The notes beneath the pieces were generated by a model, which ran no database searches, had not been told where the DNA came from, and worked only from the letters and a program-made list of their open reading frames with translations. Below are positions 1 to 8,943 of a stretch of 64,000 nucleotides of DNA, in pieces. Both the position numbers and the translations under genes were made by a program. The DNA comes from Chitinophaga solisilvae (GTDB taxonomy: Bacteria; Bacteroidota; Bacteroidia; Chitinophagales; Chitinophagaceae): positions 462,358-526,357 of the forward strand of contig NZ_JAABOK010000006.1 of NCBI RefSeq assembly GCF_009928525.1, read 5' to 3'. The stretch's first letter is position 1, and each line of letters opens with the position of its first letter.

Positions 1-705
1 TGGCGGGGCGGGCGCTTCAACGGATTGCTGCTTACCCAGGTCCTCACGGTTGACGGTGCGTTTGGTGGCAGGATCATATACTTTTTTGCCGGAAAGAATG
101 GCTTGCAGGTCATTGGCAATTTCCTGTTCTTTTTCTGACAGGGTGCTGCTGCTGTCTGGTGGCGGCGCTTCAGCGCTGCGCATCTGTTTGATGTCATCCA
201 GCAGGGCATCGGTGTCGGGATGCGGCGTGGTGGCATTGTCTGCCGCCGGCGAAGGAACCGGTTTAGCACTGCTGACCGGAGCTGCTGCTATATCGCTGGC
301 ATATGTATAAACGGCATTGCCGGAATCCGTATCCGGTTCCAGCACATTGGTGAGCAGATCCTGATGATGGCTCACAGGAGAAAGATGTATTTCTTCCTGA
401 ATATCATTGGTATAACTGTCATCACTATACGAAGCTGACAGTACCACATATTCTTCCGCTGCTGCCGGTTCATCCGTGGCAGATGAAGCCACTACATACT
501 CATCGAAGAAGTTGCCATCTTCATCCACGGCGGCGGCTACTACGTATTCTTCTGCCGGTACGGCATCCTTGCTGACAAGCACTTCGCCGTTATCGAAATT
601 CCGCGATACGGCACGGCGCTTTCTCCGGCTGGCAGGACGGATACAGCCGTAATAGTCGTTGAGCATATCATCGTAGCAAGCGTAAGGTGTTTGTTTCTTC
701 CTCAT
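1..705 (-). CDS. Unknown acidic repeat protein, last gene of S8 operon (3' end outside window)
   Basis: The frame is open from ATG at 705 to the window edge (235 codons, no stop), so the C-terminus is missing. The start is 15 bp after the stop of the preceding gene, as in an operon. The N-terminus (MRKKQTPYAC) has no signal peptide. Residues 23-36 are basic; the rest is acidic and rich in Ala, Pro and Ser. The motif [ED]EYVV occurs three times, at residues 52, 68 and 84, exactly 16 residues apart. A charged helical-looking stretch (about 190-230) follows a Pro/Ser-rich linker. I do not recognise the family. It is translated-looking from codon use and context; function unknown. Confidence 0.72.
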   Translation of the reverse strand, partial: MRKKQTPYACYDDMLNDYYGCIRPASRRKRRAVSRNFDNGEVLVSKDAVPAEEYVVAAAVDEDGNFFDEYVVASSATDEPAAAEEYVVLSASYSDDSYTNDIQEEIHLSPVSHHQDLLTNVLEPDTDSGNAVYTYASDIAAAPVSSAKPVPSPAADNATTPHPDTDALLDDIKQMRSAEAPPPDSSSTLSEKEQEIANDLQAILSGKKVYDPATKRTVNREDLGKQQSVEAPAPP

Positions 706-720
706 ATGCCAGAGAATTTT

Positions 721-1458
721 TTATATCCTGATATTCATTTTTACCAGCGTATACGGATCGAATGTCATAATCAGCTCTGCTTCATTTGTTGTCAGGTGAT
801 TTTTCTGCAGTAATATCTTCAGCTCGTCCGGACTGTAATCCAGGACTTCTGCCAGGTTGTTGTTCACTACGGTTACCGGCGGGTACCGCGGGTCCATGGT
901 GAAATTTTCGCCGCGCACATGCAGGTAGGGCCGTTGCTGGTCATCCACGGAAAGGCTGACAGCCTTGACTTTGGGCGGGGTCTGGTTCCGCCTGGATTTC
1001 TGTATCTGGTTGGCGAGTGTTTTATAATCAATCTCATTATCTGATACACGTTGAATATCTACCTGTTTTTTTTCCACCTGCTGCAGGTCATCTACAGAGC
1101 TGACGCCGAGCTTGCGCAGCTTCTTCTGTGTTTTCTGGTCTACGCCTATCTCTTCAATTTTGGTGTCGTTTTTCAAACCGCTCATTTTGGTGGTGGCCCT
1201 GACCTGCTGGTCTGTGATGGAGCCGAGCTGTATATTTACTTTGGAAGCCCCTTCCTGTCCGGGTTGCGCGGTAATGAACCGGATCTGGTCGCCATCAAAG
1301 GTGGGGAAGATGTTAAGGTCTATCGCCAGGTCCTTGACGGTGTAGGTCAGCGGTTTATTAATGGCTTTGATGGCCAGCGTTTCGCGGGTCTTATCCAGTT
1401 CCACTACCAGGGAATCCACAAAGTCTTCCAGGTTCCAGTATTGATTTTCATTCGCCAT
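721..1458 (-). CDS. Unknown protein with HhH-like and IPT/TIG-like segments
   Basis: This 245-residue protein has no signal peptide. Residues about 105-130 (IGVDQKTQKKLRKLGVSSVD) read like a helix-hairpin-helix motif. Residues about 163-225 (with HVRGENF, then PPVTVVNNN) have the rhythm of an IPT/TIG immunoglobulin-like domain. The N-terminal 90 residues (WNLEDFVDSLVVELDKTRET then a beta-rich stretch) are not recognised. Its start overlaps the end of the upstream 90-residue gene by 11 bp, which suggests translational coupling. The domain guesses are by eye only. It is probably a structural or scaffold component of the S8-protease operon, but no function can be assigned. Confidence 0.72.
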   Translation of the reverse strand: MANENQYWNLEDFVDSLVVELDKTRETLAIKAINKPLTYTVKDLAIDLNIFPTFDGDQIRFITAQPGQEGASKVNIQLGSITDQQVRATTKMSGLKNDTKIEEIGVDQKTQKKLRKLGVSSVDDLQQVEKKQVDIQRVSDNEIDYKTLANQIQKSRRNQTPPKVKAVSLSVDDQQRPYLHVRGENFTMDPRYPPVTVVNNNLAEVLDYSPDELKILLQKNHLTTNEAELIMTFDPYTLVKMNIRI

Positions 1459-1720
1459 TGTCTGGTATATATTTTTCAGCTTTTATTGTAATGCTGTGAT
1501 AAGATGGCCTGAAGCTGGTGTTCACGCGGTATACAGGCGGAACGCTGCCAATGGTTACCTTACCGTTTTCATCCACGCTGATATCCAGTTCCACCGGCGT
1601 ACCTATTTCTATTTCGTAGATGTAGGAGTGTACGCCGTTTTCTTCATCGGTGAATTCCCCCTGAAAGGACAGGAGGTTTTCCAGCATCTGCCGGAAAGAG
1701 AAAAATGATTCGTCTGTCAT
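1448..1720 (-). CDS. Small unknown protein (90 aa)
   Basis: A 90-residue acidic protein beginning MTDESFFSF, with a helical-looking first 20 residues and alternating hydrophobic residues afterwards, as in a small beta-sandwich. No signal peptide or membrane segment. Its ATG overlaps the TGA of the preceding 56-residue gene (ATGA), and its own end overlaps the next start by 11 bp. This tight coupling in both directions is the main evidence that it is real. I do not recognise the family. Confidence 0.68.
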   Translation of the reverse strand: MTDESFFSFRQMLENLLSFQGEFTDEENGVHSYIYEIEIGTPVELDISVDENGKVTIGSVPPVYRVNTSFRPSYHSITIKAEKYIPDNGE

Positions 1721-1887
1721 GACTGTCCGGTTTTGCTGACAGGATTAAGTGCCACTTTTACGTTGATTTCAATATCATACCCGTCGAATGTATATTCCGG
1801 TGTATCCGGGGCTCCCGGCTGCTGGCCGGACAGCGGATCTTCCTCGCTGTCGTCTGCAGACATGGTGTATCTGTACGGATAGTTCAT
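1717..1887 (-). CDS. Very small unknown protein (56 aa)
   Basis: ATG at 1887 opens a 56-codon frame (MNYPYRYTMS...) ending in TGA at 1717-1719, which overlaps the next gene's ATG by four bases. It starts 3 bp after the stop of the 685-residue gene. The middle is acidic and Pro/Gly-rich, and the C-terminal half (EYTFDGYDIEINVKVAL) looks like one beta hairpin. It could be a short structural peptide. The start overlap and the lack of any gap without it support it as a real gene, though it is short enough to be missed by length cut-offs. Confidence 0.6.
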   Translation of the reverse strand: MNYPYRYTMSADDSEEDPLSGQQPGAPDTPEYTFDGYDIEINVKVALNPVSKTGQS

Positions 1888-1890
1888 AGC

Positions 1891-3948
1891 TTATTGATTT
1901 GCAGATTTAAGACCTAATATCCTGGCGCTCACCGGCAGCGGAAATTTCACTTTCATGGGCGTTACCTCCTGTACATATCCTTCCGGTGTAAGGGCGCCTA
2001 CCTGTGCCAGGGTGATTTCAAACAGTCTGAATACCGGTACAATCCATACCATACCCTGTTCGTAAGTGCGGCCTTTCAGTTTAATATTGTAAATCATCTC
2101 TGAAAGATTGTCCGCCGCGAAGGCCGGGTTACGGATAGCGGCAAGCATTTCATCATTCAGTGGTGTGTTGTTATCCCAGTTGCCAAGTAATTTGTTCAGT
2201 TCTGCCATGCTCAGTTCTATGCCTGCTTTCATGCGTCCGGAAGTAGTATCCGTGAGGCTTTCCGGATCTTTGGGATCCAGCGCCATTTTTGTGTCAGTAG
2301 CGCCGTTGGCAGCATGTTCCGCTGAAAGCGATACTGTGTAGCGCAGGTCAGCGTTCAGTTCCCACAGGGATTTGGATTTGCCGAGGGAGGGTGACTGCCA
2401 GATCTTATTCCAGAAAGCACGGTAGACTTTCATATCTGTCAGTTCTTTTTCCGGAGAAACAGCAACACCCTGTTCCTGCACGAAATAATTTTCCACCAGT
2501 ATCACCGGTGTGCTGCCGATAGCTTTGTACTCCCGGTTGCTGCGGGTTCTCCAGCGCATCTCTGCAAAGACTTCTATTTTTTTATGCAGCGGGAGGTGCA
2601 GCAGTTCGTCCTGAAGGAACTCAAAGTCAATGGCAGTGTTGGCGCGGATGTCTTTCTGTTTGAATGTTTTTTCAAACAGCAGCTGCCTGGTGGCGGCATC
2701 TTTAAAGTAGAACGTGTAAATAGCTTTAGGCAGGGGCGTAGCGGGGTTGCTGGCCACATGCAGTTTTACACGGAATATTGTTCTGGCAGACTGTTTTATC
2801 AGCAGTACTTCTTTTCCGTTTACCACGATGGGTTTCAGGGATTCAAAAGTAAGCACCACATTGTTACTGAGCGTATACGCCTTTCCGTTAGTATGCAGGG
2901 ACAAGCTGGCTGCTGCTGCAGGAGCAGGTGAGGGTGCCGGTGCCGCAGCTGGTGCAGGAGCCGCTGCCGGTGCATTTTGCAGCTGGGTGAGCAATGCGGC
3001 CAGCACCGCGGGATCTATATTCGGCGTGGCGCCTGCAGCCGGTTGATGTTGCAGGAGTTGCTGCAGCATGAGCCGGCGTTGTACATCACCTGCCAGGGTG
3101 GTCATCAGCTGGTTGTTGGCCTGTAATGTCTGTAATTTATGCTGGTTGGCAGCGTTGATCAGCTGCGGGATCACCTGTATGCCCTGCTGGATGATAGGCC
3201 CTGCCAGGCTGGCCAGCAGCGCGTCGTCGATGCCGAATATGAAAGGTCTTGAAAAACGGTTGTCATCTGCCTGTGGTGTACTCATGGAATGGGCTGCACT
3301 GAATCCGGGAATATTTGGCGCCACCGTGCGTAATACCGCTCCCAGCAGACTGGTAAGCAGGGTGGTGGTATCTGCTGCCGGAGCAGAGCCGGAACCGCTG
3401 CTGCCGGAACTACTGCCGGAACTGCCGCTGCTGCCGGGATTCAGCACATTGATGGCTGCGGGTAATACAGCTCTTACCAGGCTTCCCAGAATATCTTCAA
3501 TAGAAGACTGCTGCGATAAATACTGTTCATCGTGGGAAATTTTTCTGACGGGATGAAAAGCTGTCGTACTCATAGTAATACTTGCTGGAGGTAAACTAAA
3601 ACGTTCATTGTTGATGCGCTGCATAGCCGCCGGAATTTTAATTACCCTGGAAACTGCCGGGGACGTGCCTTTCATGTCTTTAGCACTGAAAAGCTGCACA
3701 TAGCAGTGCTGTTCATCGAAGTAACTTTTCGGCAGACTGACTTCTTCTTCACTATCGCCGAGAAAGGTGAGTTTTTGTTTCTGCCGGAAGGGCGTTGTCC
3801 GGGAAACAGCGTCTACCCACCTGATACCGGCTCTTTCTACGACATGTCTGCCTATTTTGAAGCGGTAGCAGGTGTTGGTGCCGATATCGATCCTGAACCG
3901 ATAGTTGCGGCTGTCTGCTGATTCCCAGTGTAAAATTGCCAGGGCCAT
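1891..3948 (-). CDS. Large unknown protein with Ser/Gly and Ala/Pro linkers
   Basis: A 685-residue protein beginning MALAILHWES with no signal peptide. It appears to have an N-terminal beta-rich domain (about 1-105, ending at a conserved-looking IKIPAAM), a helical middle with a Gly/Ser linker (about 172-190), a helical Gln/Leu-rich stretch (about 230-320), an Ala/Pro linker (about 325-350), and a beta-rich C-terminal domain followed by a helical region. Such flexible linkers between globular parts suggest a structural or scaffolding role. The next start is 3 bp downstream and the upstream gene ends 12 bp before it. Not recognised. Confidence 0.75.
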   Translation of the reverse strand: MALAILHWESADSRNYRFRIDIGTNTCYRFKIGRHVVERAGIRWVDAVSRTTPFRQKQKLTFLGDSEEEVSLPKSYFDEQHCYVQLFSAKDMKGTSPAVSRVIKIPAAMQRINNERFSLPPASITMSTTAFHPVRKISHDEQYLSQQSSIEDILGSLVRAVLPAAINVLNPGSSGSSGSSSGSSGSGSAPAADTTTLLTSLLGAVLRTVAPNIPGFSAAHSMSTPQADDNRFSRPFIFGIDDALLASLAGPIIQQGIQVIPQLINAANQHKLQTLQANNQLMTTLAGDVQRRLMLQQLLQHQPAAGATPNIDPAVLAALLTQLQNAPAAAPAPAAAPAPSPAPAAAASLSLHTNGKAYTLSNNVVLTFESLKPIVVNGKEVLLIKQSARTIFRVKLHVASNPATPLPKAIYTFYFKDAATRQLLFEKTFKQKDIRANTAIDFEFLQDELLHLPLHKKIEVFAEMRWRTRSNREYKAIGSTPVILVENYFVQEQGVAVSPEKELTDMKVYRAFWNKIWQSPSLGKSKSLWELNADLRYTVSLSAEHAANGATDTKMALDPKDPESLTDTTSGRMKAGIELSMAELNKLLGNWDNNTPLNDEMLAAIRNPAFAADNLSEMIYNIKLKGRTYEQGMVWIVPVFRLFEITLAQVGALTPEGYVQEVTPMKVKFPLPVSARILGLKSANQ

Positions 3949-3960
3949 GATCGCTGGTTG

Positions 3961-5001
3961 TTAACGTGGCGCCGCTACTCCTGCAGGCGGTGCGATAGCA
4001 GGTTGGTTACCAGCCGGGTGAAGCGCTGCCACGCCGCCGTCAGCGTACATATTGGCGAAATTATCCAGTTTAAAGTAGTCTGTTTTGAATTTGATATTTA
4101 CATGTCCTTTTAGGGTGGCGGTCAGATCATCAGTAGCCTTTTTATCGGAAGTATTTACCTGTATGTTGGTATTGGTAATATCTGCGGTAACGGACGGTCC
4201 TCCGAAGATAGCGCCGAGTATACCACCATCTGCTTCAAAGTGTGTATTGACGGTATTGATGTTCTGATCGTCGTGGTGCGCGGTACTGGCGCGGGTGGCT
4301 TTAATGCTGAATTCTACCTGTGCATCGATCTCTCCTTTTTCTACTACCAGGCGCGTAACGCCCATGAGCAGTACTTCCCGGAGTGCGGCCCGGTGTTCTT
4401 TTGCCATATTGATTTTTGCTTCGAGAATATGTTTTTTCACTTCTGCATCTTCCAGATCGGCGCGTTCTCCTTCCGGATTGGTGAGCTGCAGCTTGCTGCT
4501 GCCGTCAGCCTGTTTCTCGGAAACGACATTGTATTGTCCGCCGCGTGATTCAGCCAGCCGGGCAAAGGTTTCATCGTCCTTTACTTTTTTAATGAAATCG
4601 GCGGTGGATTTAGTCGCTTCTTTCATCAGCTTGATATAGCTGTCTGTCTGCGTTTTCATCACTTTCAGGTTGGCATCGAATACGGCCTTGAGCAGGTCGG
4701 CCACAAATTTCGGGAAGTCTACGGAGTCCACCAGTTCCTTGAAAGATTTGGTATCGCCGGAGAAACCGGGATCGTATCCTTTGTAGCCCATATCCTTGCC
4801 ACTGTCAGTAGCCATACTTTCGGTAAGGCCATGTTTCTGCAGCTGTTTGCTGGTATAGTCGTCTATCAGTGACAGGTAAATACTTTTCTGATCATCCAGC
4901 GGCATATTCCTGAAAACATCACTGCTGCCCAGCACTTCCCGTGCCTGTGCCCTGGCCATTTCCCTGATTTGCCCGTGAGATGGTATTACATTGATATCCA
5001 T
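3961..5001 (-). CDS. Unknown protein, helical then beta-rich (346 aa)
   Basis: MDINVIPSHG starts a 346-residue protein without signal peptide. Residues about 80-145 look like one long amphipathic helix pair (KAVFDANLKVMKTQTDSYIK). The second half is beta-rich with many Thr/Asn (NINTVNTHFEADGGILGAIF), and the end is a Pro/Ala-rich tail. The pattern of a membrane- or partner-binding helical N-terminus followed by a Ser/Thr-rich beta domain made me think of DUF2589-type proteins, but I cannot confirm this. It sits 12 bp upstream of the 685-residue gene and 57 bp after the 647-residue gene. Confidence 0.74.
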   Translation of the reverse strand: MDINVIPSHGQIREMARAQAREVLGSSDVFRNMPLDDQKSIYLSLIDDYTSKQLQKHGLTESMATDSGKDMGYKGYDPGFSGDTKSFKELVDSVDFPKFVADLLKAVFDANLKVMKTQTDSYIKLMKEATKSTADFIKKVKDDETFARLAESRGGQYNVVSEKQADGSSKLQLTNPEGERADLEDAEVKKHILEAKINMAKEHRAALREVLLMGVTRLVVEKGEIDAQVEFSIKATRASTAHHDDQNINTVNTHFEADGGILGAIFGGPSVTADITNTNIQVNTSDKKATDDLTATLKGHVNIKFKTDYFKLDNFANMYADGGVAALHPAGNQPAIAPPAGVAAPR

Positions 5002-5058
5002 AGCTGGTTATACTTTTTTTGTTAGAAGAAATCAAACCGTGTCCATACCTGATGTTAC

Positions 5059-7002
5059 TCAGAAGTCCCACTCATCTTTTCCGGAGGCTGGTGCGGGAGG
5101 GGCGCCGGAAGGACTATCCTCTTCTTCCTGCCGGTCCGGCTCCCGGTCGCGGTGACGCCTGTGCGCAGGTTCTTCTTCTGTGTCTTCCTCATCACGGCCC
5201 TGCAGCTGTGCCTGGCTGATGATGAAAGCATCAACGTTGCTGATGAAAGTGGAGAAACGTTTGTCATCTTCAAAGGTGACAGGGTTGTAATCTGCCACAG
5301 AATTGAGTATTTCGTAACCCAGCTTGGCCTTGTTATACAGAATGGTTGTTTTCGGACGCTGATGTTTCATGCCCTGGTACAGCATTTCCACTACCTTCCA
5401 CCAGTTGCCGCCGGCAGGTACCAGTTGTTTTACCACTTCCGGATGACTGAGTATGCGTTTAATCACGAAGTACAACTCGTCATAGATGATGGGGGAGATA
5501 ACGTTAGCCATACCGGAACAGTGGGTAGACAGGTTATACTGCAGATCTTCCACGGCCTGCATAACAGGCTGACGGGAAACATAACTGTCAGGGTTCGGAC
5601 TGTCCTGTGCACGCTGTATGTAGCGGGCCACTTCCATAATCAGGATGCGCCAGCATTTCGGGAACTCGCGGTTCACCACTACATCGTCGGTAACCGGTGC
5701 ATTGCCGAAGTTGAATACCTGTTTGTAGAACATCTGTCTTTCAGCAGGCCGGGTACGGTCAACTATTCTGCCGGTTCTGGGATGGGTGAATTTATTGGAG
5801 AACACATACAGCTGCAGATCTTCCCGCAGTTGTGTATCAGCAATCTGGATGTTGCCGCGTACCATGAATTTATGTGTAAAGAAATTCACGACGCTGAAAA
5901 TATCCAGTTCATCACCGAGCGTCATAGAGTAGAACATCTGCGCCGCGCAACGGATATTATCTGCCAGCACCTGTACCACAGAGGCGTCTTCATCGAGGAA
6001 TACCACGCTGAAATCAGGAGAGCCGTCATCTTCCGTGGTTTCCGTATCATCTTCCCAGCCGGGTGTATTTTCTATTTCATTCATGAAGATGGGCAGCAAG
6101 GTGTCTATATTGCCGGCGGTTACCGGCAGTATGGATTGCTTGATCATTCTGATCAGCTTCGGGATCATGACGGCCGGAATATCATCGAAGTATTTGGAGT
6201 GCTTCAGCAGTTCCAGTTCCTTGCTGTTGGAGACATAGTTACCCACTACCTTTTCCACGAAATTGTTAAATGTCAGGGAAGAGAAAGAGGGATTGCCTTT
6301 CAGCAGGTCGAGTATGACCGGGCTGGTTTCCGAATTGAAGGTAACATCTACCTTATCTGCATGGATGTACTGGCGGGCGGCGCTGACCTGCGTGTAGGCG
6401 ACTACGTTACGCTTGCCGGCGCGGTTGCCGAAAATGAAGTTGGTGAGTCCGTTTACTTCCGTGTATCCTGCATTATATCCCATCGCCAGCAGGTAGTTGA
6501 CGATGCCGGGATAGCTGAGAATAGTGCGGGTATTGAGATCCAGGTTGTTCCAGTTATTGGCCAGCCGGTCGGTGAAATCAAATTTCAGCAGGGAGAGTTT
6601 TTCTTCTGCATCAATATATTCTTCCAGGCTGTATACCTTGTAGGTACTGCCGTTGCTGATGGTGGCAGCTTTTGCGTCGTAATTGTTGCGGTTAACGGCG
6701 TTATAGAAAGTGTACAGCAGGCTGTCATCTTCCCATTGCTGTTCTTCCTTGTATTTGCTGCCTATGCGACGCGCTTTGAGCGGCAGGGTGATAAAATCGG
6801 CGACCGATGTATCATCAGGCCCCTGCCAGCCATTATCATAATCGCGGGTGAGAATGGGCTTGCTGATGAGATCGTTGAGATAAGCCAGTTGTCCCTTTAC
6901 GTTCACATCGATGTCTGCGCTGACCCCATTGGTCGTAACATTGGTTCTGCGTATTTTAACGCCGTTGGACGAAGGGAAAAAGTTGAGCGTTGCCATTGAC
7001 AT
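5059..7002 (-). CDS. Large unknown protein with charged C-terminal tail (647 aa)
   Basis: The frame begins MSMATLNFFP; Met1 or Met3 could be the start. No signal peptide or membrane helix is seen. The body (about 1-590) mixes helical and beta segments with many aromatic residues. There is an acidic loop near 320 (EDDTETTEDDGSPD). The last 50 residues are a low-complexity charged tail (Asp/Glu/Arg, then Pro/Ala) ending DEWDF. It starts 15 bp after the stop of the S8 protease gene, so the two are probably cotranscribed. I recognise no family; a large structural subunit or protease partner is only a guess. Confidence 0.76.
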   Translation of the reverse strand: MSMATLNFFPSSNGVKIRRTNVTTNGVSADIDVNVKGQLAYLNDLISKPILTRDYDNGWQGPDDTSVADFITLPLKARRIGSKYKEEQQWEDDSLLYTFYNAVNRNNYDAKAATISNGSTYKVYSLEEYIDAEEKLSLLKFDFTDRLANNWNNLDLNTRTILSYPGIVNYLLAMGYNAGYTEVNGLTNFIFGNRAGKRNVVAYTQVSAARQYIHADKVDVTFNSETSPVILDLLKGNPSFSSLTFNNFVEKVVGNYVSNSKELELLKHSKYFDDIPAVMIPKLIRMIKQSILPVTAGNIDTLLPIFMNEIENTPGWEDDTETTEDDGSPDFSVVFLDEDASVVQVLADNIRCAAQMFYSMTLGDELDIFSVVNFFTHKFMVRGNIQIADTQLREDLQLYVFSNKFTHPRTGRIVDRTRPAERQMFYKQVFNFGNAPVTDDVVVNREFPKCWRILIMEVARYIQRAQDSPNPDSYVSRQPVMQAVEDLQYNLSTHCSGMANVISPIIYDELYFVIKRILSHPEVVKQLVPAGGNWWKVVEMLYQGMKHQRPKTTILYNKAKLGYEILNSVADYNPVTFEDDKRFSTFISNVDAFIISQAQLQGRDEEDTEEEPAHRRHRDREPDRQEEEDSPSGAPPAPASGKDEWDF

Positions 7003-7017
7003 TATTGTTTAAAAGAA

Positions 7018-8445
7018 TTATGATAAAATAGCGTTCAGCATTTTGAAAGAATCAGCCAGGTTGAGCAGGCCATAACCTGCGCGTTGATCCCGTACTTTAC
7101 TCGTAAGCCTGTCGGACGTATTTTTCAGGATATAGTTGATATCGTTGTTGGATAATTTTTTTCCTTTCTCTGCGGCGTAGGATTTCATCAGCGCTACGGC
7201 GCCGCTTACGAAGGGCGAGGCCTGGGAGGTACCGGAAGAAAGCGCATAGCCGTTGTTGAGATAGGAGCTGTATATATTGGATCCGGGGGCTACCACACTG
7301 ATATTGGCGCCAAAGGAAGTGAAGCCTGTTACCTGTCCGCCGTTATCCACCGCGCCAACGGCGAATACGCCTTCGAGTGCGCCGGGATAGTATTTTTCGG
7401 AGGTGCCGTCATTACCGCTGGCGGCTACAATCGTAACGTTTTTGCTGAGTGCATACTTCACGATGTCTTCATGAGGCAGCCCGCCGCCGGAATGCTTAAT
7501 ACCCAGGCTCATATTGATGACATCCGCGCCATTGTCCACCGCCCATTTAATGCCGTTGTTGATATTATCCACAATGCCTGCGCCTACGATACGTTCTCCG
7601 CTGCGCATGGCGGCGAGTACGCGCACCACCATCAGGCTGCACGACGGGCATACGCCTTCATTCATTTTAAGTCCGCGTGCTGCCAGGATGCCCGATACAT
7701 GGGTGCCGTGGCCTACCTGGTCTTCCGGGAGGGCGTTGATGTTCAGTACATCGCCAATGAAGGAAGAGGTATCCAGTCCCTGCAGGTCTACAAAATTTTT
7801 ACGCAGCACTATTTTATCTTCCAGTTCCGGGTGGCTGAAGGTAGCGCCGGTATCGAGAACGGCTATACGAATATCCCTGACGCCTTTGGTCCATTCTTTC
7901 GCGTAGGGGAGATAGATCATATCGCCGGGATCAGTAGCGGGTACAGTGAGCGCAGCGGCCACTTCTCCCGGAAATTCTGTTGTGCCGATCTGCAGGGTAC
8001 GGAGTTCCGCCACAAAGGGCAGGTGTCTGATCTGTGCTATGGCATTGTCCGGCAGGCTCCCATGCTGCTGCAGGATGAGACGGTAGGTAAGATGGAGGCG
8101 GGAGGCCTGTTCGTCGGAGCTCCATTGCCCGGGCGTACGGGGCTTGTATTCACGCGTTGTCCAGAAGCGGAAGTGATGCTCCGCGAAGATGCGGTCTATA
8201 TCAGGATGGAATCTTTCCACCACATTGGTTTTATCGCTGATGAAATCCATCCAGTACGGAACCGGCTCCGGGAGAAGATCCCGGACGGCAGTCACTACTT
8301 TGATGATGATGTGCTCTTTCATGAACGCGTGATCGTTATGTATACGCAATAGGTATCTGTTCTCAGACGGATCTGAAATTCGTTTTCGGGGAAGCAAACG
8401 GCAATAGTACGACTGGCAACGTGGACGCTGCGGTGTAGCAGACAT
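7018..8445 (-). CDS. S8 family serine peptidase (subtilase), no signal peptide
   Basis: Subtilisin-type endopeptidase. With ATG at 8445 as residue 1, the triad is Asp198 (VLDTG), His246 (GHGTHVSG) and Ser407 (GTSQASP), with the oxyanion Asn345 (ASGNDG). All catalytic parts are intact. About 185 residues precede the catalytic domain and may be a prodomain or partner-binding domain. No secretion signal is visible, unlike most exported subtilases. An alternative ATG at 8322 (MKEHIIIKVV) would shorten the N-terminus by 41 residues. It is the first gene of the eight-gene minus-strand operon. The family is clear; substrate and cellular role are not. Confidence 0.93.
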   Translation of the reverse strand: MSATPQRPRCQSYYCRLLPRKRISDPSENRYLLRIHNDHAFMKEHIIIKVVTAVRDLLPEPVPYWMDFISDKTNVVERFHPDIDRIFAEHHFRFWTTREYKPRTPGQWSSDEQASRLHLTYRLILQQHGSLPDNAIAQIRHLPFVAELRTLQIGTTEFPGEVAAALTVPATDPGDMIYLPYAKEWTKGVRDIRIAVLDTGATFSHPELEDKIVLRKNFVDLQGLDTSSFIGDVLNINALPEDQVGHGTHVSGILAARGLKMNEGVCPSCSLMVVRVLAAMRSGERIVGAGIVDNINNGIKWAVDNGADVINMSLGIKHSGGGLPHEDIVKYALSKNVTIVAASGNDGTSEKYYPGALEGVFAVGAVDNGGQVTGFTSFGANISVVAPGSNIYSSYLNNGYALSSGTSQASPFVSGAVALMKSYAAEKGKKLSNNDINYILKNTSDRLTSKVRDQRAGYGLLNLADSFKMLNAILS

Positions 8446-8807
8446 ACGTTGTTCATGTACAGTACGGATACTATGTGCCGTAAGCTGTAACAGCTATAAG
8501 TGTTGACCGGCGTATATCTGCCGGTAACAATACAAAAGCGGCGGCGCTGAAGGATTGCATGCGCGGAGTGTGGCTGCCCTGAAAGTGTTCATGAATCAGG
8601 GTATCGCCGTATCCCTGCGGTAGTGCAGTGTGTAGTGACAGTTGCCGGGCCGCCTGTTGCGATGCCGGAATAAAATTTTACATCATGAAAAAATTGTTGC
8701 GCAGATCTTCAGTATTGTCCGGTTAGTAATAGCAAAGGTAAAATTGACACGCTTCGAACATTGTGCTCTATTGGATTTGAGGTGTTACGTGCTAATCGTC
8801 TGAAATT

Positions 8808-8840
8808 TGGGGTCTGGACTTAATACCTGGGGTCTGGACT
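8808..8840. repeat. 13-bp direct repeat pair
   Basis: TGGGGTCTGGACT occurs at 8808-8820 and again at 8828-8840, start to start 20 bp, which is two helical turns. It lies in the divergent gap. It may be a pair of regulator half-sites or a trace of a lost mobile element; the sequence alone does not decide. Confidence 0.55.
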
Positions 8841-8943
8841 ATGAAGCTAGGAAATATTATGGATTCTGCAAAAAAATTATCCGGACTCCTCACGGGAAAT
8901 TTATCTGCCGGCAGATTTTAACAAAATTGATGATATGACATTG

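Noticed and set aside
5152..6999. 615-codon open frame on the plus strand
   Set aside because: It is antisense to the 647-residue gene, has no spacing or operon context on its own strand, and its product is His/Val/Ile-rich in the way of shadow frames.
1..8445. Contractile injection system or phage tail cluster
   Set aside because: I see no sheath, tube, baseplate, spike or AAA+ ATPase pattern in any of the eight proteins.
8319..8456. 45-codon frame starting at ATG 8456, overlapping the S8 start
   Set aside because: It runs out of frame through the 5' end of the protease and ends at the alternative ATG 8322. It could be a leader peptide but nothing supports it beyond the overlap.
8685..8726. 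13-codon frame MKKLLRRSSVLSG before the SDR gene
   Set aside because: Too short, no partner genes for a peptide system, and no spacing to a downstream gene.
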